DNA of 19,733 nucleotides, taken from NCBI GenBank assembly GCA_905372035.1, contig CAJPNN010000027.1, positions 1 through 19,733 on the forward strand. Direction: 5' to 3'. Positions 1 through 8,268 of the stretch are shown here, piece by piece; the stretch's first letter is position 1, and each line of letters opens with the position of its first letter. Source of the stretch: Bacillota bacterium. Its GTDB lineage: Bacteria; Bacillota; Clostridia; Peptostreptococcales; Anaerovoracaceae. The notes beneath the pieces were generated by a model. The model did not search any database. It was given only the letters and a program-made list of their open reading frames with translations, and was not told the origin of the DNA. The position numbers and the translations under genes are program-made.

Positions 1-41
1 ATTTAATAAAACATTAACTAACAATTAACATTCCCTTTATC

Positions 42-76
42 CGGGTAAAATCACCCGAACTGAACCGTGCCGTTCA
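42..76. repeat. Two short inverted repeats upstream of the first gene
   Basis: CGGGT (42-46) pairs with ACCCG (53-57) across a 6-nt loop, and TGAAC (61-65) pairs with GTTCA (72-76) across a 6-nt loop. Neither is followed by a T-run on either strand, so they are not convincing terminators. They lie 27-84 bp upstream of the predicted -10 and could be regulator sites or chance. I see no coding sequence in 1-151. Confidence 0.25.
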
Positions 77-102
77 ATATCGTTTCTATCTCATTTTTAT
101 AC

Positions 103-131
103 TGGAAAAACTCTTCGCACTATTATATAAT
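103..131 (+). promoter_or_regulatory. Predicted sigma-A-type promoter of the universal-stress-like gene
   Basis: A perfect TATAAT -10 box lies at 126-131. A weak -35 (TGGAAA, 4 of 6 matches to TTGACA) lies at 103-108 with 17-bp spacing. A start site near 138 would give a leader of roughly 30 nt before the ATG at 167. Inferred from sequence only; the -35 is the weak part. Confidence 0.5.
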
Positions 132-166
132 TAACGTGTGTTCATTAGGAAATGAGGGTGAATTCA

Positions 167-556
167 ATGAGAAAAATTATGGTTTGTGTTACAGAACAAA
201 AAACCTGCGACAGGCTTATCATGTTCGGTCATGATTTGATGCTGTCAAAAAACGATGAGCTTTACATCATACATATTTCCCGCAGCGAAAACTTTTTAAA
301 TATATCAAAAGCCGGAGATGCCCTGGAATATCTATACGAAAAAGCTTTGGAATACGGTGCGAACCTTACCGTTTTAAAAAGTGAAAACGTACTCGACAGC
401 ATGGTCGGTTTCATAGATAAAAACCGCATAACACATGTTGTGTTGGGTCAATCGGGAGAAACTCAAAAAGAAAACAATATAGTCTACGGTTTGACTAAAA
501 TAATGGGCGATAAAGTAAAAATTGCTGAAGTCCCCACTTTCCGACCGTCGGAGTAA
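167..556 (+). CDS. Universal stress protein (UspA)-like domain protein, single domain
   Basis: A 129-residue protein that resembles one Usp domain, particularly the type found inside KdpD sensor kinases. It opens with a beta strand (KIMVCVT), has a second strand reading ELYIIHISRSE, and ends with a THVVLGQSGE segment that fits the Usp fold's strand plus glycine-rich nucleotide loop. The full G-2X-G-9X-G-S/T ATP motif is not clear, so nucleotide binding is uncertain. The start at 167 is preferred: GAGGGTG at 154-160 sits 6 nt upstream, whereas the earlier ATG at 152 has AGGA almost touching it. The gene stands alone, has its own promoter and terminator, and converges with pfkA. No kinase or potassium-transport gene is adjacent. 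Its role is unknown; Usp proteins are generally linked to stress or energy-state adaptation. Confidence 0.7.
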   Translation: MRKIMVCVTEQKTCDRLIMFGHDLMLSKNDELYIIHISRSENFLNISKAGDALEYLYEKALEYGANLTVLKSENVLDSMVGFIDKNRITHVVLGQSGETQKENNIVYGLTKIMGDKVKIAEVPTFRPSE

Positions 557-571
557 CCGATGGTTTTTTTC
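543..571 (+). terminator. Rho-independent terminator of the Usp-like gene
   Basis: CCGTCGG (545-551) pairs with CCGATGG (557-563), a 7-bp stem with one G-U pair and a 5-nt loop. It extends by A544-U564 and is followed by T7 from 564. The loop contains the stop codon, so the hairpin overlaps the 3' end of the gene. It works only on the plus strand, since no T-run follows on the minus strand. I found no convincing terminator for the converging pfkA in 572-664. Confidence 0.85.
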
Positions 572-664
572 TTATTTTTTATTGTTAAAAAAGATTCCCT
601 TCATAGCTTTTCGAGGTTTGAGTTTTTTATCCGCAATCCGCACTTCCTTCCAATTGTATCTACA

Positions 665-1627
665 CTATATCGACAGCATATCAACCAACTCCATCAAATC
701 TTTTCTGCATTCTCTCTTTTTACTCAACGCTTCACGCAGATCAAAGTCTGCAATTTCTCCTGCTGCAACACCTATTGCTCTCGGCGATATATCACTAAAT
801 AAAAGCTCCGTAGCCTTCGCTCCCATTCTTCCGGCAAGCAGCCTGTCGGCAGCGGTGGGTGATCCTCCTCTCTGCAAATAACCCAAAACCACAAGTTTGG
901 TTTCTTCTCCTGTTCTCTCCTGTATCATATCTGCAAGCTCAAAACTGTCTATATGTACTCCTTCCGCTTTTACTAAAATGCTGTATCTCTTTCCGCGATT
1001 TTTTCCCTCCAAAATTTTTTTGCATATTTTATCCGGATCAAAATCAATTTCAGGGATCAAAACATTTTCCGCTCCTCCTGTAACAGCCGCATAAACCGCT
1101 ATATCGCCGCAATTTCTTCCCATCACTTCCACTATTATATTTCTTTCATGTGAAGCCGATGTATCTCTTATATTACCTATTGCCGAAAGCACAGTATTAA
1201 CCGCAGTATCAAATCCTATCGTATAGTCCGTATACCCTAAATCATTATCTATAGTTCCCGGGATACATGAAACGGCAATCCCTCTGCATGCCAGTTCCAA
1301 GGCCCCTCTGAAGCTGCCGTCTCCTCCGATTATACAAAGTCCCTCTATCCCGAATTTTTCAAGCATTTTTATGGACTTTTCAATTCCCTTATCCGTTCTG
1401 AATTCCTTACTCCTCGCCGTCTTTAAAACAGTTCCGCCCTGATGCAAAATATTTGCAACCGAAGAAAGCTCCATTTTTTCTATCTCTCCGTTTATAAGGC
1501 CCTCATATCCACGTTTTATACCGTAAACTTCCATACCTCTATATATACCGCTTCTGACAACCGCTCTTATGGCCCCGTTCATTCCCGGAGCATCCCCTCC
1601 GCTTGTAAGTACACCTATCCTTTTCAT
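665..1627 (-). CDS. pfkA: ATP-dependent 6-phosphofructokinase
   Basis: A 320-residue cytoplasmic glycolytic enzyme that phosphorylates fructose 6-phosphate to fructose 1,6-bisphosphate; the length is the usual ~320. Visible signatures: the nucleotide loop GGDAPGMNGAIR (residues 10-21), GGDGS (101-105), the catalytic loop PGTIDND (123-129, catalytic base Asp127), then TDYTIGFDTA and VEVMGRNCGD. GGDGS followed by PGTIDND, rather than the GGDD and PKTIDND forms of pyrophosphate-dependent enzymes, argues for ATP as donor. The ATG at 1627 is chosen because GGAGAGGTG lies just upstream and the protein then begins MKRIGVLTSGG like its relatives; a TTG 18 nt further upstream is part of that leader. 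It follows dnaE by 59 bp and is probably the last gene of the permease-dnaE-pfkA operon. Confidence 0.97.
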   Translation of the reverse strand: MKRIGVLTSGGDAPGMNGAIRAVVRSGIYRGMEVYGIKRGYEGLINGEIEKMELSSVANILHQGGTVLKTARSKEFRTDKGIEKSIKMLEKFGIEGLCIIGGDGSFRGALELACRGIAVSCIPGTIDNDLGYTDYTIGFDTAVNTVLSAIGNIRDTSASHERNIIVEVMGRNCGDIAVYAAVTGGAENVLIPEIDFDPDKICKKILEGKNRGKRYSILVKAEGVHIDSFELADMIQERTGEETKLVVLGYLQRGGSPTAADRLLAGRMGAKATELLFSDISPRAIGVAAGEIADFDLREALSKKRECRKDLMELVDMLSI

Positions 1628-1686
1628 TATAACACCTCTCCGCAAATACGCTCAGATTTCAACCTTTTAAAACTTCCGCTCAACAC

Positions 1687-4600
1687 TTATTGAGCCGTTT
1701 CGTTATCTATATAATCTCCCAGTTCTTCAATCAAAGGCTCACAGATCGAAACGTAAAGTTCTTTTCCGACTTTGATGGTTCTTCCCCGTTCCTCCGATAT
1801 TATGTAAACGGGAGAATCTCCCTCATATGCTTTCAAGATTCTTTTTATTTCATTAAGTGCATAAATCTCATCCATATCAGCTTTTATCCGAAGTTTCAAT
1901 TTTTCTTTTTTATTGCTCAAAACCTCTAAATCGACTATTGTATCCGCCAATATTTTAGGTGCCTCGTCCTCTTTGAAATTTATCCTTCCCTTAATTGCAA
2001 CAGCTTCGTCCTCCTTTATAAGTTCTCTGTATCTCTCATAAACTCTTGGGAAAACTATTACCTCACAGGTTCCGTAAAAATCTTCAAGGTCTACAAAAGC
2101 CATCATTGTGTTGCTCTTTGTAAGAAGTGATTTCTTTGCAGCTATCATGCCTGCTATAACTATTTCTTCTCCGTCTCTTATCGCATGTTCTCCGTCTTCC
2201 GTCTGAGATATCTCAAAAGTCGTAATATTACCCACTCTGTTAACTATATCTTTATATTTATCCAACGGATGTCCGCTTATATACACTCCGAGCATCTCTT
2301 TTTCCATGCTCAAAATCAGCTCTTCCGAAAACGGATTTAAATCCGGTAATTTTCTGCTGTCAAAAGAATCTCCACTCTCTTCAAAATCTCCGAACAAAGA
2401 CATCTGTCCCGCAATGTTTTTCTTAGCCATGCTTTGTGCGGATTCTATAAGTCCTTCAAATACTGACATAAATTGTGCTCTGTTGCCGTCAAAGCAGTCA
2501 AATGCTCCCGCCTTTATCAGGCTTTCAACCGCTTTTTTATTTATGTCCGCTATTTTCACTCCGTCAATAAATTGGAATATACTTTCCGGAAGCTTTTCCC
2601 GTCTTGCTCTTATGATCTCGTCTATCGCTCCCTCTCCTACATTTTTAACCGAGCCCAGACCGAACCTTATGGCATTCCCTTCAACGGTGAACTTACCATA
2701 GCTCCTGTTTACATCAGGCGGTAAAATTTTAATTCCCATCTCTTCACAATTTCTTATATACTTGGCTATATGTGACGCTTCTCCTGTTACGCTTGTCATT
2801 AACGCCGCCATAAACTCAACCGGATAGTATGTCTTAAGATATGCGGTTTCATACGCCAAAACCGCATATGCCGCAGCATGTGATTTATTGAAAGCATATT
2901 CCGCAAAACTTATCATCTGATTGTATATTTCCATCGCTATAGGCTCAGGAACACCGTTTCTAACGCATCCTGCAATCTCCACCTCTCCCGACTCGGACAC
3001 TTTCCCATTTATAAAATATTCCTGCTCTTCAAGCATCACATTCATCTTTTTTTTGGACATCGCACGCCTTACAAGATCACTTCTGCCATAAGTATACCCC
3101 GCCAAATCTCTTACTATTCTCATAACCTGCTCCTGATAGACGAGACAACCGTATGTCACTGCAAGTATAGGCTTGAGTTTTTCGTGCAGATATTCCGTTT
3201 TATCGGGATTTTTTTTATTTTCTATATATGTGGAAATCGAAGCCATAGGTCCCGGCCTGTAAAGTGAAATCCCTGCAACTATATCTTCAAAACAGTCAGG
3301 TTTAAGATTTTTCATAAATTGCGTCATTCCCTGACTTTCAAGCTGAAAGACCCCTTGTGTATTTCCGGAAGCAATCAAGCTGAAAACTTTTTGATCATCA
3401 TATACCATTGAAGAAAAATCTATTGATATTCCATGATTCTTTTCAATCAGATCAAGAGCATCTCTTATGACGGTAAGATTTCTCAAACCCAAAAAGTCCA
3501 TTTTCAAAAGCCCCAGTTCTTCTATTGTTGTCATAGGAAACTGTGTACTTATAATTTTATCTTTCATGTATAAAGGAACATATTTATCTATACTCTCTTT
3601 TGAAATAACGACTCCCGCAGCATGTGTAGACGCATGTCTCGGCATACCCTCAAGAGCTTTTGACATATCAATCAAATTTTTTACACGTATATCTTCTTCA
3701 TATCTGTCTCTAAGGTCAGGATTCAGGTCTATCGCCTTATCTATTGTCATCTTAAGGTCGAACGGCACCATTTTTGCTATAACGTCCACTTCCTGATAAG
3801 TCATATTCAGTGCTCTTCCCACATCTCTTATCGCCGCCTTCGCTTTCATGGTTCCGAACGTTATGATTTGCGAAACTTTATCCGCTCCGTACTTTTCTAT
3901 CACATAATCTATTACTTCCTGTCTTCTCTCATAACAAAAATCTATATCTATATCGGGCATGCTTACCCTTTCAGGATTAAGAAACCTTTCAAATATCAAA
4001 TCGTAACGTATGGGATCTATATCCGTTATTCTAAGCGCATAGGAAACGATGCTTCCTGCGGCGGAACCTCTGCCCGGTCCGACCATTATGTTCTGCATCT
4101 TGGCATAATTTATAAAATCCCAAACTATAAGGAAATATTCCACATATCCCATGTTCTTTATAGTTTCAAGCTCATATGTCAGCCTGTCTTTAATTTCATC
4201 CGTATCCGCGCTCTCACCGTATCTTTCCCTTATTCCCTCTTCGCAAAGTTCTTTCAGATATTCAAAATTATCTTTGCCGCAGGGAGCATAAAATTCCGGC
4301 AAATAAAGTTTTCCGAAATCTATTTCGACATTACATCTCTCAGCAAATTTAACCGTATTACTTATCGCTTCCGGATATTCTTTAAAAGCCTCCGCCATCT
4401 CTTCAGGACTTTTCAAATAAAACTGATCATTCGGGAATGACATTCTGTCATCATCATCCACGCTCGCTGCGGTTTGAATGCAAAGCAAAATATCATGAGC
4501 CTTGGCATCTTCCCTGTTGACATAGTGTACATCATTTGTAGCTACCGTCTCTATCCCCGTTTCATCAGATATACGTTTTAACAGCGGGTTTATTCGTTTT

Positions 4601-5145
4601 TCCTCCGAAAGCCCCTGGTTTTGCATCTCAATAAAGAAATTTCCCTTTCCGAATATATTCTCCATTCGCAAAGCTTCTTCCTTCGCTTTATCATATTCCC
4701 CGTTTAAAAGATGTGCCTGCACCCTTCCTGCCAGGCATGCACTTAACGCTATTATTCCCTCATGATGTTTTTCCAGCAGCTCATAATCCACTCTCGGCTT
4801 ATAATAAAGTCCTTTAGTATAGCTTTCCGATACGATTTTCATGAGGTTTCGGTATCCCGTATTATTCTCAGCAATCAAAATAAGATGATTGCTGAACTTA
4901 TCCTTATCAGGCTCTTTATCAAACATCGTCCTCTTTGCAAGATAAACCTCGCACCCTATTATAGGGTGTATTCCTTGTGCCTTCGCTTCTTTATAAAAAT
5001 CTATAACCCCGAACATAGCACCGTGATCCGTTATTGCGATAGATGTCATCCCGAGTTCTTTGGTTCTCGAAATAAGATCTTTTATCTTTGCAGCTCCGTC
5101 TAAAAGGCTATATTCCGTATGTACATGTAAATGAACAAAATCCAT
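1687..5145 (-). CDS. dnaE: DNA polymerase III subunit alpha
   Basis: A 1152-residue replicative polymerase subunit, close to the 1160 of E. coli DnaE. Order of domains: an N-terminal PHP domain (HLHVHTEYSLLDGA near residue 5, ITDHG near 38, NDVHY near 204); the C-family polymerase core with VGPGRGSAAGS (355-365) and PDIDIDF (397-403), giving catalytic Asp400 and Asp402; a third Asp550 in KMDFLGL; a helix-hairpin-helix-like region; and an OB-fold region around residues 970-1050 (IAGMIAAKKS to CEVIVFP). The PHP metal ligands look kept, unlike E. coli DnaE, where they have decayed. The start at 5145 has GGTGAGGTG 5 nt upstream, lying in the 16-bp gap after the permease stop. Firmicutes usually also carry PolC, which is not in this window. 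Confidence 0.97.
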   Translation of the reverse strand: MDFVHLHVHTEYSLLDGAAKIKDLISRTKELGMTSIAITDHGAMFGVIDFYKEAKAQGIHPIIGCEVYLAKRTMFDKEPDKDKFSNHLILIAENNTGYRNLMKIVSESYTKGLYYKPRVDYELLEKHHEGIIALSACLAGRVQAHLLNGEYDKAKEEALRMENIFGKGNFFIEMQNQGLSEEKRINPLLKRISDETGIETVATNDVHYVNREDAKAHDILLCIQTAASVDDDDRMSFPNDQFYLKSPEEMAEAFKEYPEAISNTVKFAERCNVEIDFGKLYLPEFYAPCGKDNFEYLKELCEEGIRERYGESADTDEIKDRLTYELETIKNMGYVEYFLIVWDFINYAKMQNIMVGPGRGSAAGSIVSYALRITDIDPIRYDLIFERFLNPERVSMPDIDIDFCYERRQEVIDYVIEKYGADKVSQIITFGTMKAKAAIRDVGRALNMTYQEVDVIAKMVPFDLKMTIDKAIDLNPDLRDRYEEDIRVKNLIDMSKALEGMPRHASTHAAGVVISKESIDKYVPLYMKDKIISTQFPMTTIEELGLLKMDFLGLRNLTVIRDALDLIEKNHGISIDFSSMVYDDQKVFSLIASGNTQGVFQLESQGMTQFMKNLKPDCFEDIVAGISLYRPGPMASISTYIENKKNPDKTEYLHEKLKPILAVTYGCLVYQEQVMRIVRDLAGYTYGRSDLVRRAMSKKKMNVMLEEQEYFINGKVSESGEVEIAGCVRNGVPEPIAMEIYNQMISFAEYAFNKSHAAAYAVLAYETAYLKTYYPVEFMAALMTSVTGEASHIAKYIRNCEEMGIKILPPDVNRSYGKFTVEGNAIRFGLGSVKNVGEGAIDEIIRARREKLPESIFQFIDGVKIADINKKAVESLIKAGAFDCFDGNRAQFMSVFEGLIESAQSMAKKNIAGQMSLFGDFEESGDSFDSRKLPDLNPFSEELILSMEKEMLGVYISGHPLDKYKDIVNRVGNITTFEISQTEDGEHAIRDGEEIVIAGMIAAKKSLLTKSNTMMAFVDLEDFYGTCEVIVFPRVYERYRELIKEDEAVAIKGRINFKEDEAPKILADTIVDLEVLSNKKEKLKLRIKADMDEIYALNEIKRILKAYEGDSPVYIISEERGRTIKVGKELYVSICEPLIEELGDYIDNETAQ

Positions 5146-5161
5146 AATTCACCTCACCCTT

Positions 5162-6577
5162 TTATATATCTGTCCGTACCTTTTTACTGTTTATAACATA
5201 AAATAATATGCCTAAAACAAGCCAGCTTAAAACTATAAGCCATTCAACCGTGCTTAATGCCGCGGGGCTTTCAGGTACAATCATAAGTCCCATTATTATA
5301 ATTCCTGCTAAAATCCCTGAGAATATACCCGCTCTTCCCCCTAAAACTTTATAAGGTCTATATAGATCGGGCTCCGTTTTTCTCATTTTAAAACATGCGA
5401 GCGAAACCGTCGTACACGCAAAAATAAATGAAAATGATGAAACATTTGTTAGCGGAACGAGAAGATTTGATCCGAAAAACGGTGCTACAAAGGTAAAAAC
5501 GGCGAGTAAAATATTTGCCCCCTTAGGTGTTCTCCTAACAGGATCCAGTCTTCCGAAAATCTCAGGGAGCATACGTTTTCTTCCCATAGCAAGAATGATC
5601 CTTGCCGATGCACTGTAAAACGAATTCATAGGACCTAAAGGTCCGAGCGTGGCGATTGTAAGCATAAGAATATACAAAATTCCGTTTATATCATTAAGGC
5701 ATGCCAAAGCCGGAACCGGTCTCTTTATAAACTCCGTCCACGGTAATATTGTTCCGAATGAATATATACATACGATATAAAAAAATGCCGTTGCCAAAAG
5801 TGCCAGAACTATAACTGTACCGAAGTGCTTCCATGCTATACCTTCTTTCGCCTCTTCCACCTGTTGCGGCACCGTATCAAAGCCCGTATAAAAAAACGGT
5901 GCCATAACCAAAACGGCAGCTATCCCGGCAAGCATAGTCCCGCCTCCGGTTTTAACCGCTCCTTCCTGTACTGCACTAAATGCAGGCTTCAAGTTCTCCG
6001 GACCTCCTTTTACAAACGATATAATCATCGCTATAACCATTCCCGTCAAAAGCATCTTTGTTAGAAACCCTTGCAATCTTGCGGCTGATCTCGCTCCCAA
6101 AAAATTCAATCTCACTACGTATGTAACAAATATTAAAGATACTAAAGTCGGGATCAGATAAACATCATCTCCCAATATCGTATACAGTTTCACACTCCTT
6201 ATTATCGGAAAAATATTTCCGAACATCTTCGATATGAGAGTCGAAACTGCGATTGCACTCCATGCGGGAAGTATACCGTTTCCGAGCACCAAAAACCATC
6301 CTGTAACATATGAAAGTTTTCTTCCATACGTTCTGTCCACATATTCTATTATACCTCCGGCAACGGGAATAGCCGCCCCCAGTTCACCAAAAACCATACA
6401 AATCGGAATCAGAAATAAAGCACATATCAAATATGCCGTCATGGCTGCTATAGGACCTCCTCCGAGGACTATCCAATCTCCCACAAGCAATATCCATCCG
6501 GTCCCTATCATAGCTCCAAAACCTATGGTAAAAAAGTTCCAAAGGCTTAAAGTTTTTTTCATCTCCCAATTTTCCAT
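5162..6577 (-). CDS. APC-superfamily amino acid permease
   Basis: A 471-residue integral membrane protein, with about 12 hydrophobic segments by eye. It carries the TM1 signature GFGAMIGTGW (residues ~19-28) of amino acid-polyamine-organocation transporters, the FGELGAAIPVAGG segment after TM2, and MAPFFYTGFDTVPQQVEEAK in the middle, as in amino acid:proton symporters. The substrate cannot be read from sequence; an amino acid or amine is likely. The start at 6577 has AAGGGA about 8 nt upstream; a second ATG five codons in has its GGGAG too close to serve. Only 16 bp separate its stop from dnaE, so the two are very probably co-transcribed from the promoter at 6611-6639. I recall no functional link between such a permease and replication, so the pairing may simply be shared transcription. 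Confidence 0.88.
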   Translation of the reverse strand: MENWEMKKTLSLWNFFTIGFGAMIGTGWILLVGDWIVLGGGPIAAMTAYLICALFLIPICMVFGELGAAIPVAGGIIEYVDRTYGRKLSYVTGWFLVLGNGILPAWSAIAVSTLISKMFGNIFPIIRSVKLYTILGDDVYLIPTLVSLIFVTYVVRLNFLGARSAARLQGFLTKMLLTGMVIAMIISFVKGGPENLKPAFSAVQEGAVKTGGGTMLAGIAAVLVMAPFFYTGFDTVPQQVEEAKEGIAWKHFGTVIVLALLATAFFYIVCIYSFGTILPWTEFIKRPVPALACLNDINGILYILMLTIATLGPLGPMNSFYSASARIILAMGRKRMLPEIFGRLDPVRRTPKGANILLAVFTFVAPFFGSNLLVPLTNVSSFSFIFACTTVSLACFKMRKTEPDLYRPYKVLGGRAGIFSGILAGIIIMGLMIVPESPAALSTVEWLIVLSWLVLGILFYVINSKKVRTDI

Positions 6578-6610
6578 ATGTTACATCCCTTACATGAATT
6601 CTTTTTCTTT

Positions 6611-6639
6611 ATTATATATAATAAAAAAAACAAGTGCAA
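6611..6639 (-). promoter_or_regulatory. Predicted promoter of the permease-dnaE-pfkA operon
   Basis: Reading the minus strand, TTGCAC (6634-6639) is a 4-of-6 match to the -35 and a perfect TATAAT (6611-6616) lies 17 bp on. The -35 begins just after the T-run of the preceding gene's terminator, so the two elements are packed head to tail. The predicted start near 6604 leaves a leader of about 27 nt. Confidence 0.65.
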
Positions 6640-6643
6640 TTAT

Positions 6644-6671
6644 AAAAAATCGGGCGACATCCGCCGCCCGA
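6644..6671 (-). terminator. Rho-independent terminator of the hydantoinase operon
   Basis: On the minus strand a 7-bp stem TCGGGCG/CGCCCGA (arms at 6665-6671 and 6650-6656) with an 8-nt loop is followed by a T-run (minus-strand complement of 6644-6649). GC-rich stem plus T-run is a textbook intrinsic terminator. It lies about 60 bp past the hydantoinase stop at 6731. Confidence 0.88.
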
Positions 6672-6730
6672 AAATATTATTATCGAAAAATATTTGATTT
6701 CCTATAACATATCCGTCCATATGATTGTTT

Positions 6731-8134
6731 TTAGAAATCAGGTGATTCAAATTTAACCGAATGACAGTGGATAAATTTACCGGCACCTTTCTTACCGACA
6801 AATTCACCGTCTTTGAATACAAGGTTTCCTCTGCTGTAAGTCGCAACAGGATATCCTTTAACATCAACACCTTCCCAGATAGTATGGTCTGTATCTCCAT
6901 GCATTTTATCGTTAGTTATGGTAAAGTTCTTATCTTTGTCATAAATAACGATATCCGCATCAAGCCCAACTTCCAATGAACCTTTTAAGTGATCCAAACC
7001 GAACAGTCTCGCAGGGTTTGTGGCACAAAGCTCAACTGCCTTGTTGAAAGAAATTCTTCCCTTATTTGCTTCTGAAAGCATGTAAGGATACATATTTTCC
7101 ACACCTGCACAGCCGTTAGGGATAGTCGTGAAGTTACCCGGCGTTCCGTCAGGCTTGGTAATTCCCCAGTCTTTTTCATCCATTGTGAACGGACAGTGGT
7201 CTGTAGCAAGAGTAGTTATGTCTCCCGATGAAATCGCCTGCCATATAGCATCCTGCGATTCCTGGTTTTTCATTGGAGGTGAACAAACAAAGTCTCTTGC
7301 TCTTTCTCTCTTATAAACTTCATTGGTGAAGTATAAGTATTGAGGGCAAGTTTCAGCAAATATAGGGTATCCTTCATCTCTTGCCTGCTTAACGGCATCA
7401 ACTCCCATTTTGTCAGCAAGGTGAACGATATATAAACTTGTTCCCGCCATCTTTGCAAGGTTTATAGCTCTCACATCAGCTTCCCCTTCAACCTCTTCGT
7501 TCTTGGACATATAATGCCACCAAGCATCCGTTTTGCCTTCTTTCAGATACTGAGCGATAAGAACATTGTTTACATCTCTATTTTCCGCATGTACTCCTAC
7601 AAGAGCACCTATTTCCTTAGCCTTGGTAAGAACTTTAAAGAAAGAACCGTCATCCACTCCGAAATCATAAACCATAAATACCTTAAATGAAGGTACACCG
7701 AGAGCCATAGCCTTTTCCATAGAGTCCAGCATAGCATCATTTGTTACATCACAAACACCTATGTGGAACGAATAATCGACAGCTACATCAGGATCAGCTA
7801 ATGCACGCCTTCTTTTAATTGTTTCGTCCATAGGCTCTCCGATCGTCTGCAATGCGAAATCAAAAACAGTAGTAGTACCACCACAAGCAGCAGATCTTGT
7901 ACCTGCATAATAATCATCAGTAGAAATAGTCCCTCCGAAAGGCATAGCCAAATGAGTGTGACCGTCAATTGCACCGGGAAGAACAAGTTTCCCGGAAGCG
8001 TCAACTACCGTTGTGTTTGCATCCGGTTTCAAATCTGTACCTATTGCGGAGATTTTCTCGTTTTCCACAGCAATATCAGCTTTAAAAGTTGTTTTTGCCG
8101 TAACAATGGTACCGTTTTTAATTAGTAAATCCAT
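6731..8134 (-). CDS. Dihydropyrimidinase / D-hydantoinase
   Basis: A 467-residue cytoplasmic amidohydrolase that opens cyclic amide rings, such as 5,6-dihydrouracil or 5-substituted hydantoins. The binuclear metal site can be read in full: His59 and His61 in DGHTHL, Lys151 in SFKVFMVY (the lysine that becomes carboxylated), His182 in VHAEN, His238 in IVHLAD and Asp312 in ATDHCPF. These match the spacing of known D-hydantoinases (Lys150, His183, His239, Asp315), and the length is the family norm. The start at 8134 has a strong AAGGAGGG upstream. It lies 134 bp after the NCS1 permease and is very likely in the same operon. Motifs do not separate dihydropyrimidinase from hydantoinase or a phenylhydantoinase; allantoinase is less likely. 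No dihydropyrimidine dehydrogenase or carbamoylase gene is visible here. Confidence 0.93.
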   Translation of the reverse strand: MDLLIKNGTIVTAKTTFKADIAVENEKISAIGTDLKPDANTTVVDASGKLVLPGAIDGHTHLAMPFGGTISTDDYYAGTRSAACGGTTTVFDFALQTIGEPMDETIKRRRALADPDVAVDYSFHIGVCDVTNDAMLDSMEKAMALGVPSFKVFMVYDFGVDDGSFFKVLTKAKEIGALVGVHAENRDVNNVLIAQYLKEGKTDAWWHYMSKNEEVEGEADVRAINLAKMAGTSLYIVHLADKMGVDAVKQARDEGYPIFAETCPQYLYFTNEVYKRERARDFVCSPPMKNQESQDAIWQAISSGDITTLATDHCPFTMDEKDWGITKPDGTPGNFTTIPNGCAGVENMYPYMLSEANKGRISFNKAVELCATNPARLFGLDHLKGSLEVGLDADIVIYDKDKNFTITNDKMHGDTDHTIWEGVDVKGYPVATYSRGNLVFKDGEFVGKKGAGKFIHCHSVKFESPDF

Positions 8135-8203
8135 TTTAAAACCCTCCTTTTAATTTTTTTTTATTGGTAAATTGTTTTAAGTGGTAAATATTTATATGAT
8201 TAA

Positions 8204-8226
8204 GAGCCTTTGGGTCTCAAAGGCTC
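8204..8226 (-). other. Intercistronic hairpin between the NCS1 permease and hydantoinase genes
   Basis: A perfect 9-bp inverted repeat, GAGCCTTTG (8204-8212) and CAAAGGCTC (8218-8226), with a 5-nt loop, lies 43-65 bp past the permease stop. The minus-strand transcript has only a weak mixed T/A stretch after it (TTAATC), so it is a poor terminator. It could protect an mRNA end, cause partial termination, or set the ratio of the two gene products. Nothing else of note is seen in the 134-bp gap apart from the ribosome binding site. Confidence 0.5.
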
Positions 8227-8268
8227 CTATACATAACCAAAAATGATATTTAATAAATTAAGATTTAA

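Noticed and set aside
152..166. Upstream ATG of the Usp-like gene
   Set aside because: Its AGGA sits only 1 nt before it, while the ATG at 167 has GAGGGTG at good distance and gives the normal Usp N-terminus.
522..881. Plus-strand open frames overlapping the end of the Usp-like gene and the 3' part of pfkA
   Set aside because: They run through the terminator at 543-571 and antisense to pfkA, and show no recognisable domain.
3868..4440. Long plus-strand open frame (190 codons) antisense to dnaE
   Set aside because: It lies fully inside dnaE on the other strand, has no ribosome binding site, and its product is a Tyr/Phe/Ile/Arg-rich sequence typical of the complement of an A+T-rich gene.
6234..6707. 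Plus-strand 157-codon frame antisense to the permease
   Set aside because: It opposes a clear transporter gene and crosses that operon's promoter and the adjacent terminator; low-information composition.
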